NCBI GenBank assembly: GCA_964498255.1
Contig: CAZCGW010000013.1
Location: 1-51,138 of the forward strand
Length of the DNA stretch: 51,138 nt
Source: Fluviibacter sp964498255
GTDB lineage: Bacteria; Pseudomonadota; Gammaproteobacteria; Burkholderiales; Rhodocyclaceae
Direction: 5' to 3'
Under the pieces are notes generated by a model. The model ran no database searches. It was not told where the DNA came from and saw only the letters and a list, made by a program, of their open reading frames with translations. The position numbers were made by a program, and so were the translations under genes. Positions 18,529 through 28,569 of this stretch are shown here, in pieces; the first letter of the stretch is position 1; every line of letters begins with the position of its first letter.

Positions 18529-19794
18529 ATGCCATTTGGGTTCTATATCATCATGGCGGCGCAGTTTTTTTCAGCGCTGGCAGATAACGCACTACTGATT
18601 GCAGCCATTTATGCACTTCATGAAATGCAATCGCCGCTGTGGTTTGACCCAATGCTAAAGCTTTTATTCACAGTTTCTTATGTGGTTCTGGCCGGCTTTG
18701 TAGGTGCTTTCGCTGACTCCATGCCCAAGGGCAAGGTCATGCTGATCTCCAATACCATCAAGATTGGCGGTTGCCTGATGGTTTTTCTGGGGGCGCATCC
18801 GTTACTGGGCTATGCGGTTGTTGGCCTGGGTGCTGCCACCTATTCCCCTGCCAAATACGGCATCCTCACCGAACTGCTGCCACATCGTCTGCTGGTCGTT
18901 GCCAATGGCTGGATCGAAGGGCTAACGGTACTAGCCATTATTCTGGGCACCGTTGCGGGCGGCGCACTCATTAACCCGCATATCGCATCGGCTTTGCTCA
19001 GCTTTGATATGCCAGTCATCGACACGCCGATTGATTCCGTACTTGAAGCATCCCTGATGATCATTACTGGGATCTACGTGCTGGCAGCGGTATTCAACAT
19101 CTATATCCCCGATACCAAAGTGGACCATGTGCCGCTGTCTTTGAAACCGGCGCATCTATTTCACGAGTTTAACCACTGCCTCAAACTGCTCTGGCGTGAC
19201 AAGCTGGGTCAGATTTCCCTGGCGACCACCACCCTCTTCTGGGGAGCAGGAGCCACGCTACAATTTATCGTGATTCGTTGGGCTGCCGATGCGCTGGGCT
19301 ACGATCTGGGCAAAGCCTCGATGCTGCAGGGTGTTACTGCCATCGGCGTTGCCGTAGGTGCTGCCATGGCAGCCCGCATGATCACCTTACGTAAATCCGT
19401 GCGCGTTATCCCCATGGGTATCGCCATGGGCTTTGTCGTGATGCTTATGAACTTCTCGACCAGCCTGTGGAGTGCCGTCCCCTTGCTGATCATTATTGGC
19501 GCCCTCTCCGGTTTCTTTGTGGTCCCGATGAATGCCCTGCTACAGCATCGTGGTCACATTCTGATGGGCGCAGGTCACTCTATTGCTGTTCAGAACTTCA
19601 ATGAAAACCTGGCCATTCTGATGATGACCGGGCTTTATGCGGTTCTTATCTGGGCGGACTGCAGCATTTACACCGTGATTGTGACGTTCGGGCTATTTGT
19701 GGCCGGCACCACGTATCTGGTGAAACGCCGCTTTGATGCCAATCAGCGCATTCGGGATGACGCGTGCCATCTCGACGACTGCACTACGCATTAA
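18529..19794 (+). CDS. lplT: lysophospholipid transporter LplT
   Basis: LplT is a 12-TM major-facilitator protein that flips lysophospholipids inward across the inner membrane for re-acylation. The 421-aa sequence starts PFGFYIIMAAQFFSALADNALLIAA, the family N-terminus, and contains YSPAKYGILTELLP and the motif VVPMNALLQHRGH. In enterobacteria it is linked to the acyltransferase gene aas, which is not present here. ATG 18529 follows AGGCGAGAAGC. A CTATAAAG about 30 nt upstream is a possible -10. Its stop overlaps the convergent udg stop. Confidence 0.93.
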   Translation: MPFGFYIIMAAQFFSALADNALLIAAIYALHEMQSPLWFDPMLKLLFTVSYVVLAGFVGAFADSMPKGKVMLISNTIKIGGCLMVFLGAHPLLGYAVVGLGAATYSPAKYGILTELLPHRLLVVANGWIEGLTVLAIILGTVAGGALINPHIASALLSFDMPVIDTPIDSVLEASLMIITGIYVLAAVFNIYIPDTKVDHVPLSLKPAHLFHEFNHCLKLLWRDKLGQISLATTTLFWGAGATLQFIVIRWAADALGYDLGKASMLQGVTAIGVAVGAAMAARMITLRKSVRVIPMGIAMGFVVMLMNFSTSLWSAVPLLIIIGALSGFFVVPMNALLQHRGHILMGAGHSIAVQNFNENLAILMMTGLYAVLIWADCSIYTVIVTFGLFVAGTTYLVKRRFDANQRIRDDACHLDDCTTH

Positions 19795-20489
19795 GCGTCG
19801 ATTGCTTTCCTAGCCAACAAGAGATCCTGCCAGGCTTTCCACTTTTCGGCAGGCTCTCTTAACAGGTAGGCCGGATGGTACGTCACCACCACCGGCATCC
19901 TTATCTCGCCCTGCGTACGATAATGCACGGCACCACGCAAGGTCTGGATAGTAGCTTCCTGCCCCAAGACCGCATAGGCCGCAGAGCGGCCCAGGGCAAG
20001 AATCACTTTGGGCTGGATCTGTTCAATCTGCTGGTTTAAATACCCGTTACAGAGATCTATTTCATCTGTGGTCGGTGTCCGGTTTTCTTCCGGGTGGCAC
20101 TTAACGGCATTAGTCAGATAAACACCCTGATCACGCTTAAGATCCAGCGCAGCCAGCATGGCATCCAGCAATTGTCCGGATTGGCCCACAAATGGCAGTC
20201 CGGCCCTGTCCTCATCGACACCAGGCGCTTCACCTACCAGCAACCACTCGGCCTTCTGATCACCCGAACCAGGCACCGCCTGTTTCCGATGACGCGCCAG
20301 ACCACATTGCTTGCAGGATTTAATTGCCGCATCAACGGATGCACCATCCAGCTGAATATCGGCAACAGGGGTTGATACGCCTGATTCAACTGGTTTTACG
20401 GTTGGCTGCTCATCCACAATCCAGAAAGGATCAACGCCCAGCGCCTCAAGCCACTGTCCCTGCGTCAGTTCACGACGAACAGAGGTCAT
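19791..20489 (-). CDS. uracil-DNA glycosylase, family 4/5 Fe-S type
   Basis: This enzyme removes uracil from DNA in base-excision repair. After about 50 poorly conserved residues the protein has CKQCGLA, GEAPGVDEDRAGLPFVGQSG (motif 1), KCHPEENRTP and a later Cys in DEIDLCNGYL, giving the four Cys ligands of the [4Fe-4S] cluster, then HPAYLLR (motif 2). This is the family 4 pattern. At 232 aa it is complete. It overlaps rimI by 4 nt (ATGA), completing the tsaB-rimI-udg arrangement. Confidence 0.93.
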   Translation of the reverse strand: MTSVRRELTQGQWLEALGVDPFWIVDEQPTVKPVESGVSTPVADIQLDGASVDAAIKSCKQCGLARHRKQAVPGSGDQKAEWLLVGEAPGVDEDRAGLPFVGQSGQLLDAMLAALDLKRDQGVYLTNAVKCHPEENRTPTTDEIDLCNGYLNQQIEQIQPKVILALGRSAAYAVLGQEATIQTLRGAVHYRTQGEIRMPVVVTYHPAYLLREPAEKWKAWQDLLLARKAIDA

Positions 20490-20974
20490 TCTCGTAGCCC
20501 CGCCAATTCCAGACTCATCAATAACGCATGCTCCCGTCCTGCGGGACGTTGCAGCAGCGGATCAGCGGGAGTCGGATAGTAGTTTTTACGCATGCCGGAC
20601 ATTTTAAAGCCCATTTGCACATAGAGGTCGATAGCAACCTGATTGCTCTCTCGGACCTCAAGAAATACTTGACTCGCCCCACGCATGCGCGCGCCGCTAA
20701 CCACCTCCTGCAGCAGACGTTTACCGTAGCCTTGCCCCATTTGGTCGGGTCGCACGGTAATCGTGAGCAGCTCCTCGTCATCACCAGCCGTCATGCAGAC
20801 GCAATAGCCCAGAATCTGTTCATTCGCGCTTTTGAGCACACTGCAATGCCAACCACAGCGTAAAGCATCCACAAAGCTCTGGACTGACCACGGCACATGA
20901 TGTTGAAGTGCCTCTATCTGGGCAACTTGCGGCACATCAGCCTCACACATGGGCTGGATCGTGGGCAACGTCAC
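20486..20974 (-). CDS. rimI: ribosomal-protein alanine N-acetyltransferase RimI
   Basis: This 162-aa GNAT acetyltransferase is expected to acetylate the N-terminal Ala of ribosomal protein S18. It has the acetyl-CoA loop motif RPDQMGQGYGKRLL and the helix-strand LEVRESNQVAIDLYVQMGFKMSGMRKNYY, which is specific to the RimI branch. It starts 3 nt after tsaB and overlaps udg. Confidence 0.93.
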   Translation of the reverse strand: MTLPTIQPMCEADVPQVAQIEALQHHVPWSVQSFVDALRCGWHCSVLKSANEQILGYCVCMTAGDDEELLTITVRPDQMGQGYGKRLLQEVVSGARMRGASQVFLEVRESNQVAIDLYVQMGFKMSGMRKNYYPTPADPLLQRPAGREHALLMSLELAGLRE

Positions 20975-20977
20975 TAC

Positions 20978-21712
20978 TTATAGACTTTCACCGGCCGCAC
21001 GCTCGGCCGTGGTGAGTGCTACTCGGTCACGCACATACACCGGGATAGCATCGGCGGGATCAGTCAGTTGTCCCTCTGCAAAACGGATCGCGCCCAACCG
21101 CGCCAACGCCACGGCCGATGGATAACGCACCCCGGCATCTGCCACCGCCTGTTTATCCAGCCAGGCTTTTACCGGGGGGTATTCTTCAACCCCTGTCCCT
21201 GCAGCAACATAAGGTTCAGGCAGATCAGGCAATTGATCCAGTGCGTCCGGGTTAACCAGGCATGGTTCGAACACCGGTTGCCACCCGGAGGCTGATTTCG
21301 TCCAGCCGCCTGCATAAATCTGGTTCATGCGTGCGTCCAGCAGCGCCAAAACAGTTGTAGCACCAGTTGGCTCGAACGTGGACTCTGCCAGCACTTCTAA
21401 TGAAGAAACCGGAATCAGCGGCTTATCCAGGGCAACTGCCAGCCCCTGAGCGAGTGCGGCAGAAACCCGCAAACCGGTAAACATCCCCGGTCCCGCATCA
21501 AAAGCAATGGCATCCAGAGAGTCCAGCGTCCAACCCAGGGCCATTAGAGCCTCCCGAACGGCCGGCAACAGTGTCTCGGCGTGCGGTTGACCACTCGGAC
21601 AGTTGAATTCACGACAAATCGTCGTCGTGACATTGCAGTCCACAACGTCACCAGACCAGAGTGCAAATGCACCGCGGTCAGTCGAGGTTTCGAGACTCAG
21701 TAGTCTAGGCAT
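20978..21712 (-). CDS. tsaB: tRNA threonylcarbamoyladenosine protein TsaB
   Basis: TsaB is the scaffold partner of TsaD in synthesis of t6A37 in tRNAs that read ANN codons. The 244-aa protein begins LLSLETSTDRGAFALW and has AFDAGPGMFTGLRVSAALAQGLA, the conserved ASKHA-fold segment of TsaB. It lacks the metal-binding His pair of TsaD, as expected. The tsaB-rimI order is common in proteobacteria. It follows ispF at 20 nt and may share its transcript. Confidence 0.94.
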   Translation of the reverse strand: MPRLLSLETSTDRGAFALWSGDVVDCNVTTTICREFNCPSGQPHAETLLPAVREALMALGWTLDSLDAIAFDAGPGMFTGLRVSAALAQGLAVALDKPLIPVSSLEVLAESTFEPTGATTVLALLDARMNQIYAGGWTKSASGWQPVFEPCLVNPDALDQLPDLPEPYVAAGTGVEEYPPVKAWLDKQAVADAGVRYPSAVALARLGAIRFAEGQLTDPADAIPVYVRDRVALTTAERAAGESL

Positions 21713-21732
21713 CGGTTTGCGATCAAATCGGG

Positions 21733-22242
21733 TCAGTGATCATCGTGATCGTGGTCTTCTTCATCAGCCAGTTCGCCCAGCAACACAATGGCCTGGGCAA
21801 CAATCGCTTCTTTGCGACCCACCGCATCCAGGTGTTCGTTGGTTTTGGCTTTAACGTTGATGTCTTTTTCCGGCAATCCCAGATCTGCCGCAATATTGGC
21901 AATCATGGCGGGCACATGCGCAGATAGCTTGGGGCTCTGGGCAATCACTGTGCTATCAATATTGAGCACACCAAATCCTGCAGCTTCCACACGCTTCATC
22001 GCTTCCCGTAACAAGGCACGCGAATCGGCACCCGCAAAGGCCGGATCGGTATCCGGAAAGTGGAACCCGATATCGCGCAAAGCAGCGCCACCTAGCAACG
22101 CATCGGTAATCGCATGCAACAGCACATCGGCATCCGAATGGCCATTCAAACCGTGTGTGTGCGGAATCGTAACGCCGCCAATAATCAATGGGCGGTCAGG
22201 CACCAGCGCGTGAATATCGTAACCTTGTCCAATACGGAGCAT
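21733..22242 (-). CDS. ispF: 2-C-methyl-D-erythritol 2,4-cyclodiphosphate synthase
   Basis: IspF closes the cyclodiphosphate ring in the MEP route to isoprenoids. Zn ligands Asp9 and His11 are in GYDIHAL, and the third is in the HSDADVLLHAI motif. The trimer-interface and C-terminal segment ATTNE-like KAKTNEHLDAVGRKEAI is present. At 169 aa it is about ten residues longer than usual because of an acidic, His-rich tail (EEDHDHDDH). ispD precedes it in the same direction by 14 nt. Confidence 0.97.
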   Translation of the reverse strand: MLRIGQGYDIHALVPDRPLIIGGVTIPHTHGLNGHSDADVLLHAITDALLGGAALRDIGFHFPDTDPAFAGADSRALLREAMKRVEAAGFGVLNIDSTVIAQSPKLSAHVPAMIANIAADLGLPEKDINVKAKTNEHLDAVGRKEAIVAQAIVLLGELADEEDHDHDDH

Positions 22243-22256
22243 AAATAACCTGTGAC

Positions 22257-22970
22257 TTAGAGATTGTGAGCGTTGCTGTTAATAATCGCCGTCGCCAGCG
22301 ATAAATCAGCGGGATAAGTAACTTTAAGATTCGCTAGACTGCCCGCAACCAGTTTCGGGGCATAACCCAGAGCCTCGATAGCCGCCGATTCATCCGTCGC
22401 TACGGCCAGATCGATGGCACCCAGAGCTCGTTGCAGAAGATCGAGGCGAAACATCTGGGGGGTTTGTGCTTGCCAGAGGGAGCGACGATCAACCGTGGCC
22501 TCCACCCGTTGTGCGCTATCCGCGCGCTTAACGGTATCTGCCACAGGAATCGCTAGTAAGCCACCTACCGGATCATCGCTTAAAGATGTGATCAGGGCAT
22601 CAATCTGCACCGGTGTCAGACAAGGCCGAGCTGCATCATGTACCAGAATCCAGTCTTTAGATTCAACATTAGAATTCTTTACTAACCAACTGATTCCGTT
22701 AAGAACACTCTCGGCTCTCGTGGCGCCGCCGATGCGAATGACACTGACACGATCCTGTGACTGTGCAGGCAAACAGCCCTCGTGCCAATCGTTATCTTCC
22801 GGGGAAAGCACCACCACCACGCGGGCAATGCGCGCATCCGCCAGCAATGCATCAATGGCATGCCGGATGATGGGCAAGCCATTAATGGTCAGATACTGCT
22901 TGGGCAAAGGTGCGCCAAAGCGGCTACCCGATCCAGCGGCAGGAATGATGGCGAAGTATTGAGAAGACAT
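22257..22970 (-). CDS. ispD: 2-C-methyl-D-erythritol 4-phosphate cytidylyltransferase
   Basis: IspD transfers CMP to methylerythritol phosphate, the step two before IspF. The 237-aa protein starts IIPAAGSGSRFGAPLPKQYLTINGLPIIRH, the nucleotidyltransferase signature with the CTP-binding glycine loop and Lys, and has VHDAARPCL for metal and substrate binding. It is divergent from mfd with about 67 nt between starts. It heads the leftward ispD-ispF-tsaB-rimI-udg run. Confidence 0.97.
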   Translation of the reverse strand: MSSQYFAIIPAAGSGSRFGAPLPKQYLTINGLPIIRHAIDALLADARIARVVVVLSPEDNDWHEGCLPAQSQDRVSVIRIGGATRAESVLNGISWLVKNSNVESKDWILVHDAARPCLTPVQIDALITSLSDDPVGGLLAIPVADTVKRADSAQRVEATVDRRSLWQAQTPQMFRLDLLQRALGAIDLAVATDESAAIEALGYAPKLVAGSLANLKVTYPADLSLATAIINSNAHNL

Positions 22971-22991
22971 CCGCGTATTCTACCAATCGCC

Positions 22992-22997
22992 TATAAT
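22992..22997 (+). promoter_or_regulatory. mfd -10 element
   Basis: A perfect TATAAT lies 40 nt before the mfd start. No convincing -35 is seen at 16-18 nt upstream. The ispD start is 22 nt to the left, so the divergent promoters overlap. Confidence 0.45.
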
Positions 22998-23037
22998 TTC
23001 GGCCTTCTGCTTTGTTTTAAATTGTGCAACAGGCCTT

Positions 23038-26000
23038 ATGCCCCAGGATTCCCCACTCAGTCCGGAACAAAATACCCGTCTACCGGAGCTCCCTAGCGGC
23101 GTATTGCCAGCACGACTACCGGATATAGGTCATCGCCACACCATTCGTGGCGTAGCGACCGGCGCGCAAAGCCTTTTAATTGCCGAGCTGGCGCGCCTGA
23201 AAACACAGCCCCTGCTGGTGGTCTTTACCGCAGACGCCCTGGAACGGCAGCGGCTATATGAAGAACTGCAGTGGTTAACGCCTGAATCCCGTATCCGCCA
23301 ATTCCCGGATTGGGAAACCCTGCCCTACGACCCGTTTTCGCCGCACCACGATCTCATCTCCGAGCGACTGGCGACACTGTCTGCACTACAGCGTGGCGAA
23401 TGTGACATTCTGCTGGCTTCAGTGCAAACCGCATTGCACCGACTACCGCCACCCGCATTCCTGGCGGCACATTCATTCAGCTTCACCCAGAAACAGGCAC
23501 TCGACGAAACGGCTTTGCGTGCCCAGTTGGCTCTTGCCGGCTATCAGGCGGTCACCAACGTAATCTCCCAGGGTGAATTCTCTATCCGCGGCGGACTCAT
23601 CGATCTATTCCCGATGGGCAGCATGCTGCCATTCCGACTGGATCTGTTCGACAAGGAAATCGAAAGCATCAAGACCTTTGATGTCGACACACAACGAACC
23701 CTGTTCCCGGTCCCTGAAATTCAACTCCTACCGGCGCGTGAATTCCCCACAGATGACCGCAGCCGCACCCTGTTCCGCCAGCGCTTCCGCGAAGTATTCG
23801 AGGGAGATCCGGCCAAAACAGGTGTCTACCGCGACGTCTCACAGGGCACGCTACCAGCCGGCATTGAATACTACCTGCCGCTGTTTTTTGAAGACAACGA
23901 AACCGCGACACTCATCGACTACCTTTCGGGAGGCAATGCGGAAAACCCGCCGCTGGTAGTCTTTACATCAGAGCTAAGCACGCCGATTCAGAGTTTCTGG
24001 CAGGAAGTGCGTTCTCGTTACACCTTCCACCAGGGTGAAAAAGAACGTCCGCTACTTCCCCCGGAGTCGTTATTCCTGAATGAAGAAACCTTCTTCAAGG
24101 AAATCCAGCACACCCCGCGCATTTTGCTGGCCGCGGCTGAATCCGAATCCGATAAGAAAGCTTTCCCGGAGATACCGTCCATCGGCCTGGATCGTCGCCG
24201 TGAAGACCCGCTAGAAGCCTTCCGCGCCTTTACGCAGCAACATGCCGGCAAAGTGCTGGTGATGGCAGAAACACCCGGCCGCAGAGAAAGCATTCTGGCG
24301 CTCCTGCAGGAAGGCGCCTTCGTTGTTCATCCCGTTGAATCCATGGGTGCAGCGCTCGATGCGGATGACAAACTGCAACTCCTGACCGGACCTTTACACC
24401 AGGGCTTTGCCATCCCGGGCCTGGCCATCGTTACCGAAACAGAACTCTTTGCCGGTACACCACGCCGCAAAAAACAGACCCGTAAGAAATCCAGCGCTGA
24501 TAACTGGTTACGCGATCTCACAGAACTGCGCATTGGTGACCCGGTAGTCCACGAAACCCATGGTGTCGCACGTTACCAGGGACTCACCCACCTGGATCTG
24601 GGCGATGGCGATACTGAATTCATGGTCCTGGAATTCGCCAACGAAGCCAAACTCTATGTGCCCGTGGCCCAGATGCATCTCATCAGCCGCTACTCCGGCG
24701 GCGATCCGGATCATGCACCCATCCATACCCTAGGCAGCGGTCAATGGGAAAAAGCCAAACGCAAGGCGGCACTTCAGGCCCGCGATACGGCTGCAGAGTT
24801 GCTGGCGCTTTATGCTGCCCGCGCATCGCGCCAGGGTCATGCCTTCCATTTTGATGAAAGTGACTACGAACGCTTTGCTGATGGTTTCGGCTTTGAAGAA
24901 ACCATCGATCAGGCCGTGGCCATTGATGCTGTCCTCTCTGACATGCGATCCGGCCAACCGATGGATCGTCTGGTCTGTGGTGATGTGGGCTTCGGCAAAA
25001 CCGAAGTTGCCCTGCGCGCGGCCTTTGCCGCAGTCGCCGGTGGCAAACAGGTTGCCGTTCTCTGCCCCACCACCCTGCTCTGCGAACAGCATGCCGAAAA
25101 CTTCCGGAACCGCTTTGCTGATTGGCCGGTCAAAGTGGTTGAGCTCTCCCGCTTCCGCTCGGCCAAAGAAAGCCAGGCTGCACTAGATGAAATGGCCGAT
25201 GGGCGTGCAGACATTGTTATCGGCACCCACCGCCTGATCCAGAACGACATCAAGTTCTCGCGTCTGGGCTTGCTGATCATCGACGAAGAACACCGCTTTG
25301 GTGTGAAGCAGAAAGAACAGCTCAAGGCATTGCGTGCCGAGGTCGATGTGCTGACCCTGACTGCAACACCGATTCCCCGCACACTCGCCATGTCACTGGA
25401 AGGCCTACGGGATTTCTCAGTCATTGCCACGGCACCACAGAAGCGGCTGGCGATCAAAACCTTCGTCCACAATCTGTCTGATGGCATCATCCGTGAGGCA
25501 GTGCTACGTGAACTCAACCGCGGTGGCCAGGTTTACTTCCTGCACAATGAAGTCGACACCATTGAAAACATGCGTGAGCGCCTGGCCAAGCTGGTACCAG
25601 AAGCCAGCATCGTCATTGGCCACGGCCAGATGAACGAACGCGAACTCGAGCGGGTCATGCGTGATTTCACGCAGCAACGTGCCAATGTGCTGCTCTGTAC
25701 CACCATCATCGAAACCGGTATCGATAACCCGCACGCCAACACCATCCTGATCAATCGTGCCGACAAATTCGGCCTTGCCCAGTTACACCAGCTACGCGGC
25801 CGCGTTGGTCGCTCCCATCACCAGGCCTATGCCTATCTGATGGTTCAGGAGATGAAAGGTCTGACCAAGGCTGCCAAGCAACGTCTTGAAGCCATTCAAA
25901 TGATGGAAGAGCTCGGCTCCGGGTTCTACCTGGCCATGCACGATCTGGAAATCCGCGGTGCCGGTGAGGTACTGGGTGACTCCCAATCCGGCGAAATCCA

Positions 26001-26568
26001 GGAAGTGGGCTTCGCCCTCTTTACCGAAATGCTCAACCGCGCCGTTAAAGCCATGAAGGCAGGTGAAACACCAGATCTCAGCCAACCCCTGGGTATAGGC
26101 ACCGAGATCAACCTGCACGTACCCGCCCTGCTGCCGGATGCCTATTGCCCGGATGTACATGAACGCCTGAATCTCTATAAACGTCTGGCCAATAGTGACG
26201 ATGCGGAAGAATTAACGCTGATGCAGGAGGAGCTGATTGACCGCTTCGGCAGTCTGCCCCCGCAAGCAGAATCGCTGATGGCCACACACCAGGTTCGGCT
26301 ACAGGCTAAATACTGGGGCATGACCAAAGTAGATATGTCACAGGACCAGATTGTGATCCAGTTCGGGCCACAGACAACGGCAGATCCCATGACCATGCTC
26401 TGGCTCATCCAGAACCGGCGCGACCTGAAACTGGCTGGTCAGGATAGAATTATCCTTTCACGTCATATGCCCTCTTTGTCGTTGCGCATCCAGGCTTTCC
26501 GCGAACTTTGCAGTGCGCTGGAAAAGCCACCCGCCGCACTCGCCAAAGCCAGCAACAAGAACAAATAG
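23038..26568 (+). CDS. mfd: transcription-repair coupling factor Mfd
   Basis: Mfd pushes or releases stalled RNA polymerase and recruits UvrA. The 1176-aa protein has the UvrB-like N-terminal region (FPDWETLPYDPFSPHHDLISERL), the RNA-polymerase interaction domain (GDPVVHETHGVARYQGL), a RecG-type helicase core with Walker A GDVGFGKTE and DEEH box, motif VI GRVGRSHHQAYAYL, and a C-terminal autoinhibitory D7 domain. Length and motif order are normal. aroG starts 30 nt downstream. Confidence 0.98.
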   Translation: MPQDSPLSPEQNTRLPELPSGVLPARLPDIGHRHTIRGVATGAQSLLIAELARLKTQPLLVVFTADALERQRLYEELQWLTPESRIRQFPDWETLPYDPFSPHHDLISERLATLSALQRGECDILLASVQTALHRLPPPAFLAAHSFSFTQKQALDETALRAQLALAGYQAVTNVISQGEFSIRGGLIDLFPMGSMLPFRLDLFDKEIESIKTFDVDTQRTLFPVPEIQLLPAREFPTDDRSRTLFRQRFREVFEGDPAKTGVYRDVSQGTLPAGIEYYLPLFFEDNETATLIDYLSGGNAENPPLVVFTSELSTPIQSFWQEVRSRYTFHQGEKERPLLPPESLFLNEETFFKEIQHTPRILLAAAESESDKKAFPEIPSIGLDRRREDPLEAFRAFTQQHAGKVLVMAETPGRRESILALLQEGAFVVHPVESMGAALDADDKLQLLTGPLHQGFAIPGLAIVTETELFAGTPRRKKQTRKKSSADNWLRDLTELRIGDPVVHETHGVARYQGLTHLDLGDGDTEFMVLEFANEAKLYVPVAQMHLISRYSGGDPDHAPIHTLGSGQWEKAKRKAALQARDTAAELLALYAARASRQGHAFHFDESDYERFADGFGFEETIDQAVAIDAVLSDMRSGQPMDRLVCGDVGFGKTEVALRAAFAAVAGGKQVAVLCPTTLLCEQHAENFRNRFADWPVKVVELSRFRSAKESQAALDEMADGRADIVIGTHRLIQNDIKFSRLGLLIIDEEHRFGVKQKEQLKALRAEVDVLTLTATPIPRTLAMSLEGLRDFSVIATAPQKRLAIKTFVHNLSDGIIREAVLRELNRGGQVYFLHNEVDTIENMRERLAKLVPEASIVIGHGQMNERELERVMRDFTQQRANVLLCTTIIETGIDNPHANTILINRADKFGLAQLHQLRGRVGRSHHQAYAYLMVQEMKGLTKAAKQRLEAIQMMEELGSGFYLAMHDLEIRGAGEVLGDSQSGEIQEVGFALFTEMLNRAVKAMKAGETPDLSQPLGIGTEINLHVPALLPDAYCPDVHERLNLYKRLANSDDAEELTLMQEELIDRFGSLPPQAESLMATHQVRLQAKYWGMTKVDMSQDQIVIQFGPQTTADPMTMLWLIQNRRDLKLAGQDRIILSRHMPSLSLRIQAFRELCSALEKPPAALAKASNKNK

Positions 26569-26598
26569 TTAAATAACGCACCACCGGAAACGCTTATC

Positions 26599-27681
26599 AT
26601 GACCCAGAGCACCCAACAGCCGATCAGCAACCTGCACATTGCGGCTTTTGATCCGATGCCAACGCCCGAGGCGATCCAGCAGCAACTGCCGCTCAGCGCA
26701 AAAGCTGCCCAGACTGTTGCCGAGAGCCGTGCTGCACTCATCGATATTCTCGAACACCGTGATCCACGTCCATTTGTCGTGGTTGGCCCCTGCTCGATTC
26801 ATGATCCGGTCGCCGGACTGGATTACGCCCGTCGCCTCAAAGCGCTTGCAGAAGAAGTATCCGATGCACTGATGATCGTGATGCGCGTTTATTTTGAAAA
26901 ACCACGCACCACCGTCGGCTGGAAAGGCTACATCAACGACCCGGATATGGACGATTCCTTCAAGGTCGATGCCGGCATGGCCAAGGCCCGTGAATTCCTG
27001 CTCGCCGTCAACGAACTCGGCCTGCCTGCCGGTACCGAAGCACTCGACCCGATTTCACCGCAATACCTGGGTGACCTCATCGCCTGGAACGCCATTGGTG
27101 CACGCACCACTGAATCACAAACCCACCGTGAAATGTCTTCGGGGCTATCAACACCGGTTGGCTTCAAGAATGGCACCAATGGTGATCTCACCATCGCCAT
27201 CAACGCCATACTTTCGGCGAGCCGTCCTCATAGCTTCCTCGGTATCAATGGTGATGGCCGCGTTGCCATCGTGCGCACCAAGGGCAACCCGTATGGTCAC
27301 ATCGTGCTGCGCGGTGGTGATGGTCGTCCGAACTACGACACCGTTTCGGTGACCCTGGCAGAAAATGCCATGACCAAAGCAAAACTGCTCCCTAACGTCA
27401 TCGTTGATTGTTCGCACGCCAACAGCAACAAGAATCCCGAACTACAACCGCTGGTCATGGCCGATGTGATTGGTCAGATCGTTGCCGGTAACAAGAACAT
27501 CACCGGCCTCATGATTGAGTCCAACCTGGTGGCAGGCAATCAACCTATTCTGGCCGACCGTAACCAGATGACCTATGGTTGCTCGGTCACCGATGGCTGC
27601 GTCAACTGGGACACGACCGAACAGATGATCCGTGAAGCTGCGGATCGTCTACGCCCGATTATTGCTAACCGCAAAGGCTAA
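26599..27681 (+). CDS. aroG: 3-deoxy-7-phosphoheptulonate synthase, class I-alpha
   Basis: This enzyme condenses phosphoenolpyruvate and erythrose 4-phosphate, the first step of the shikimate pathway. The 360-aa protein has GPCSIHDPVAGLDYARRL, KPRTTVGWKGYINDP, the metal and substrate residues in IVDCSHANSNKNP and the late DGCVNWDTT motif of the AroF/G/H type. The feedback amino acid (Phe, Tyr or Trp) cannot be assigned with certainty, and the aroG symbol is by best general resemblance. It lies between mfd and serB, probably one unit. Confidence 0.93.
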   Translation: MTQSTQQPISNLHIAAFDPMPTPEAIQQQLPLSAKAAQTVAESRAALIDILEHRDPRPFVVVGPCSIHDPVAGLDYARRLKALAEEVSDALMIVMRVYFEKPRTTVGWKGYINDPDMDDSFKVDAGMAKAREFLLAVNELGLPAGTEALDPISPQYLGDLIAWNAIGARTTESQTHREMSSGLSTPVGFKNGTNGDLTIAINAILSASRPHSFLGINGDGRVAIVRTKGNPYGHIVLRGGDGRPNYDTVSVTLAENAMTKAKLLPNVIVDCSHANSNKNPELQPLVMADVIGQIVAGNKNITGLMIESNLVAGNQPILADRNQMTYGCSVTDGCVNWDTTEQMIREAADRLRPIIANRKG

Positions 27682-27686
27682 GCAAC

Positions 27687-28535
27687 ATGTTTGATCTGGT
27701 TGTTTACGGTGGCCCGGTACCTACCTATCTGATTGAAGCCATTCAATCAGCACTTACGCCTGCCGACGTAAAACCCCAGGGCATGCAGGCGGTACGCTTC
27801 ATCGGCATAACAACACAACAGCTGCCAGAATCTCTGAGCCAGAGTTTGCACAACGAGCAACTCGACTGGGGTGTGGTCGCTGCAGGTCGAACGCTTAAAG
27901 ACTTTAAACTGGTGGTGTTCGATATGGACTCCACCCTGATCAATATCGAATGCATTGATGAACTGGCTGACTTTGCCGGTCGCAAAGCGGAAGTCTCAGC
28001 CATTACCGAAGCGGCCATGCGGGGCGAACTGGATTACCGCGAAAGCCTGCAGAAACGCGTGGCGATTCTTGAAGGCTTGAGCGCCAAAGTACTGGCGCGC
28101 GTCTTTTCCGAACGCCTGCTGCTTAATCCGGGCGCCCGTGAGCTTCTCGAAGCACTACAGACGGCTAATGTACATACTGCGCTGCTTTCAGGTGGGTTCA
28201 CCTACTTCACTGAGCGCCTACGTATCGAGCTGGGCCTCGACTTTGCCACATCGAATGAACTTGAAATTGTCAGCGGTAAACTCACTGGCAAGGTCGTTGG
28301 CGACATTGTTGACGCAGCGGCCAAAGCCGACAAACTGCTACAACTGGCTAAAGAATTCGGTCTGACTAAAGACCAGGTCATGGCAGTAGGTGATGGTGCT
28401 AACGACCTACTCATGATGGCGGAAGCTGGTACATCAGTGGCCTATCATGCAAAACCCGCCACACAAGCCAAAGCAACCCACGCCATTAATCACGGCGGGC
28501 TGGAAAGCATACTGACGCTTTACCCCGCCGCTTGA
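27687..28535 (+). CDS. serB: phosphoserine phosphatase
   Basis: SerB dephosphorylates O-phosphoserine, the last step of serine synthesis. The HAD core has motif I DMDSTLINIECIDELAD with the nucleophile Asp, motif II SGGFTYF, the Lys of motif III and GDGANDLLMM of motif IV. The N-terminal 70 residues are a short regulatory-type extension before the core. At 282 aa the length is normal. It starts 5 nt after aroG. Confidence 0.97.
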   Translation: MFDLVVYGGPVPTYLIEAIQSALTPADVKPQGMQAVRFIGITTQQLPESLSQSLHNEQLDWGVVAAGRTLKDFKLVVFDMDSTLINIECIDELADFAGRKAEVSAITEAAMRGELDYRESLQKRVAILEGLSAKVLARVFSERLLLNPGARELLEALQTANVHTALLSGGFTYFTERLRIELGLDFATSNELEIVSGKLTGKVVGDIVDAAAKADKLLQLAKEFGLTKDQVMAVGDGANDLLMMAEAGTSVAYHAKPATQAKATHAINHGGLESILTLYPAA

Positions 28536-28569
28536 GGCTTTAAAACCTCGTGAAACCGGTTAAACAGGT

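Noticed and set aside
24909..25517. Long open frame antisense to mfd
   Set aside because: It is a Ser/Arg-rich shadow of the Mfd helicase domain in a GC-biased gene.
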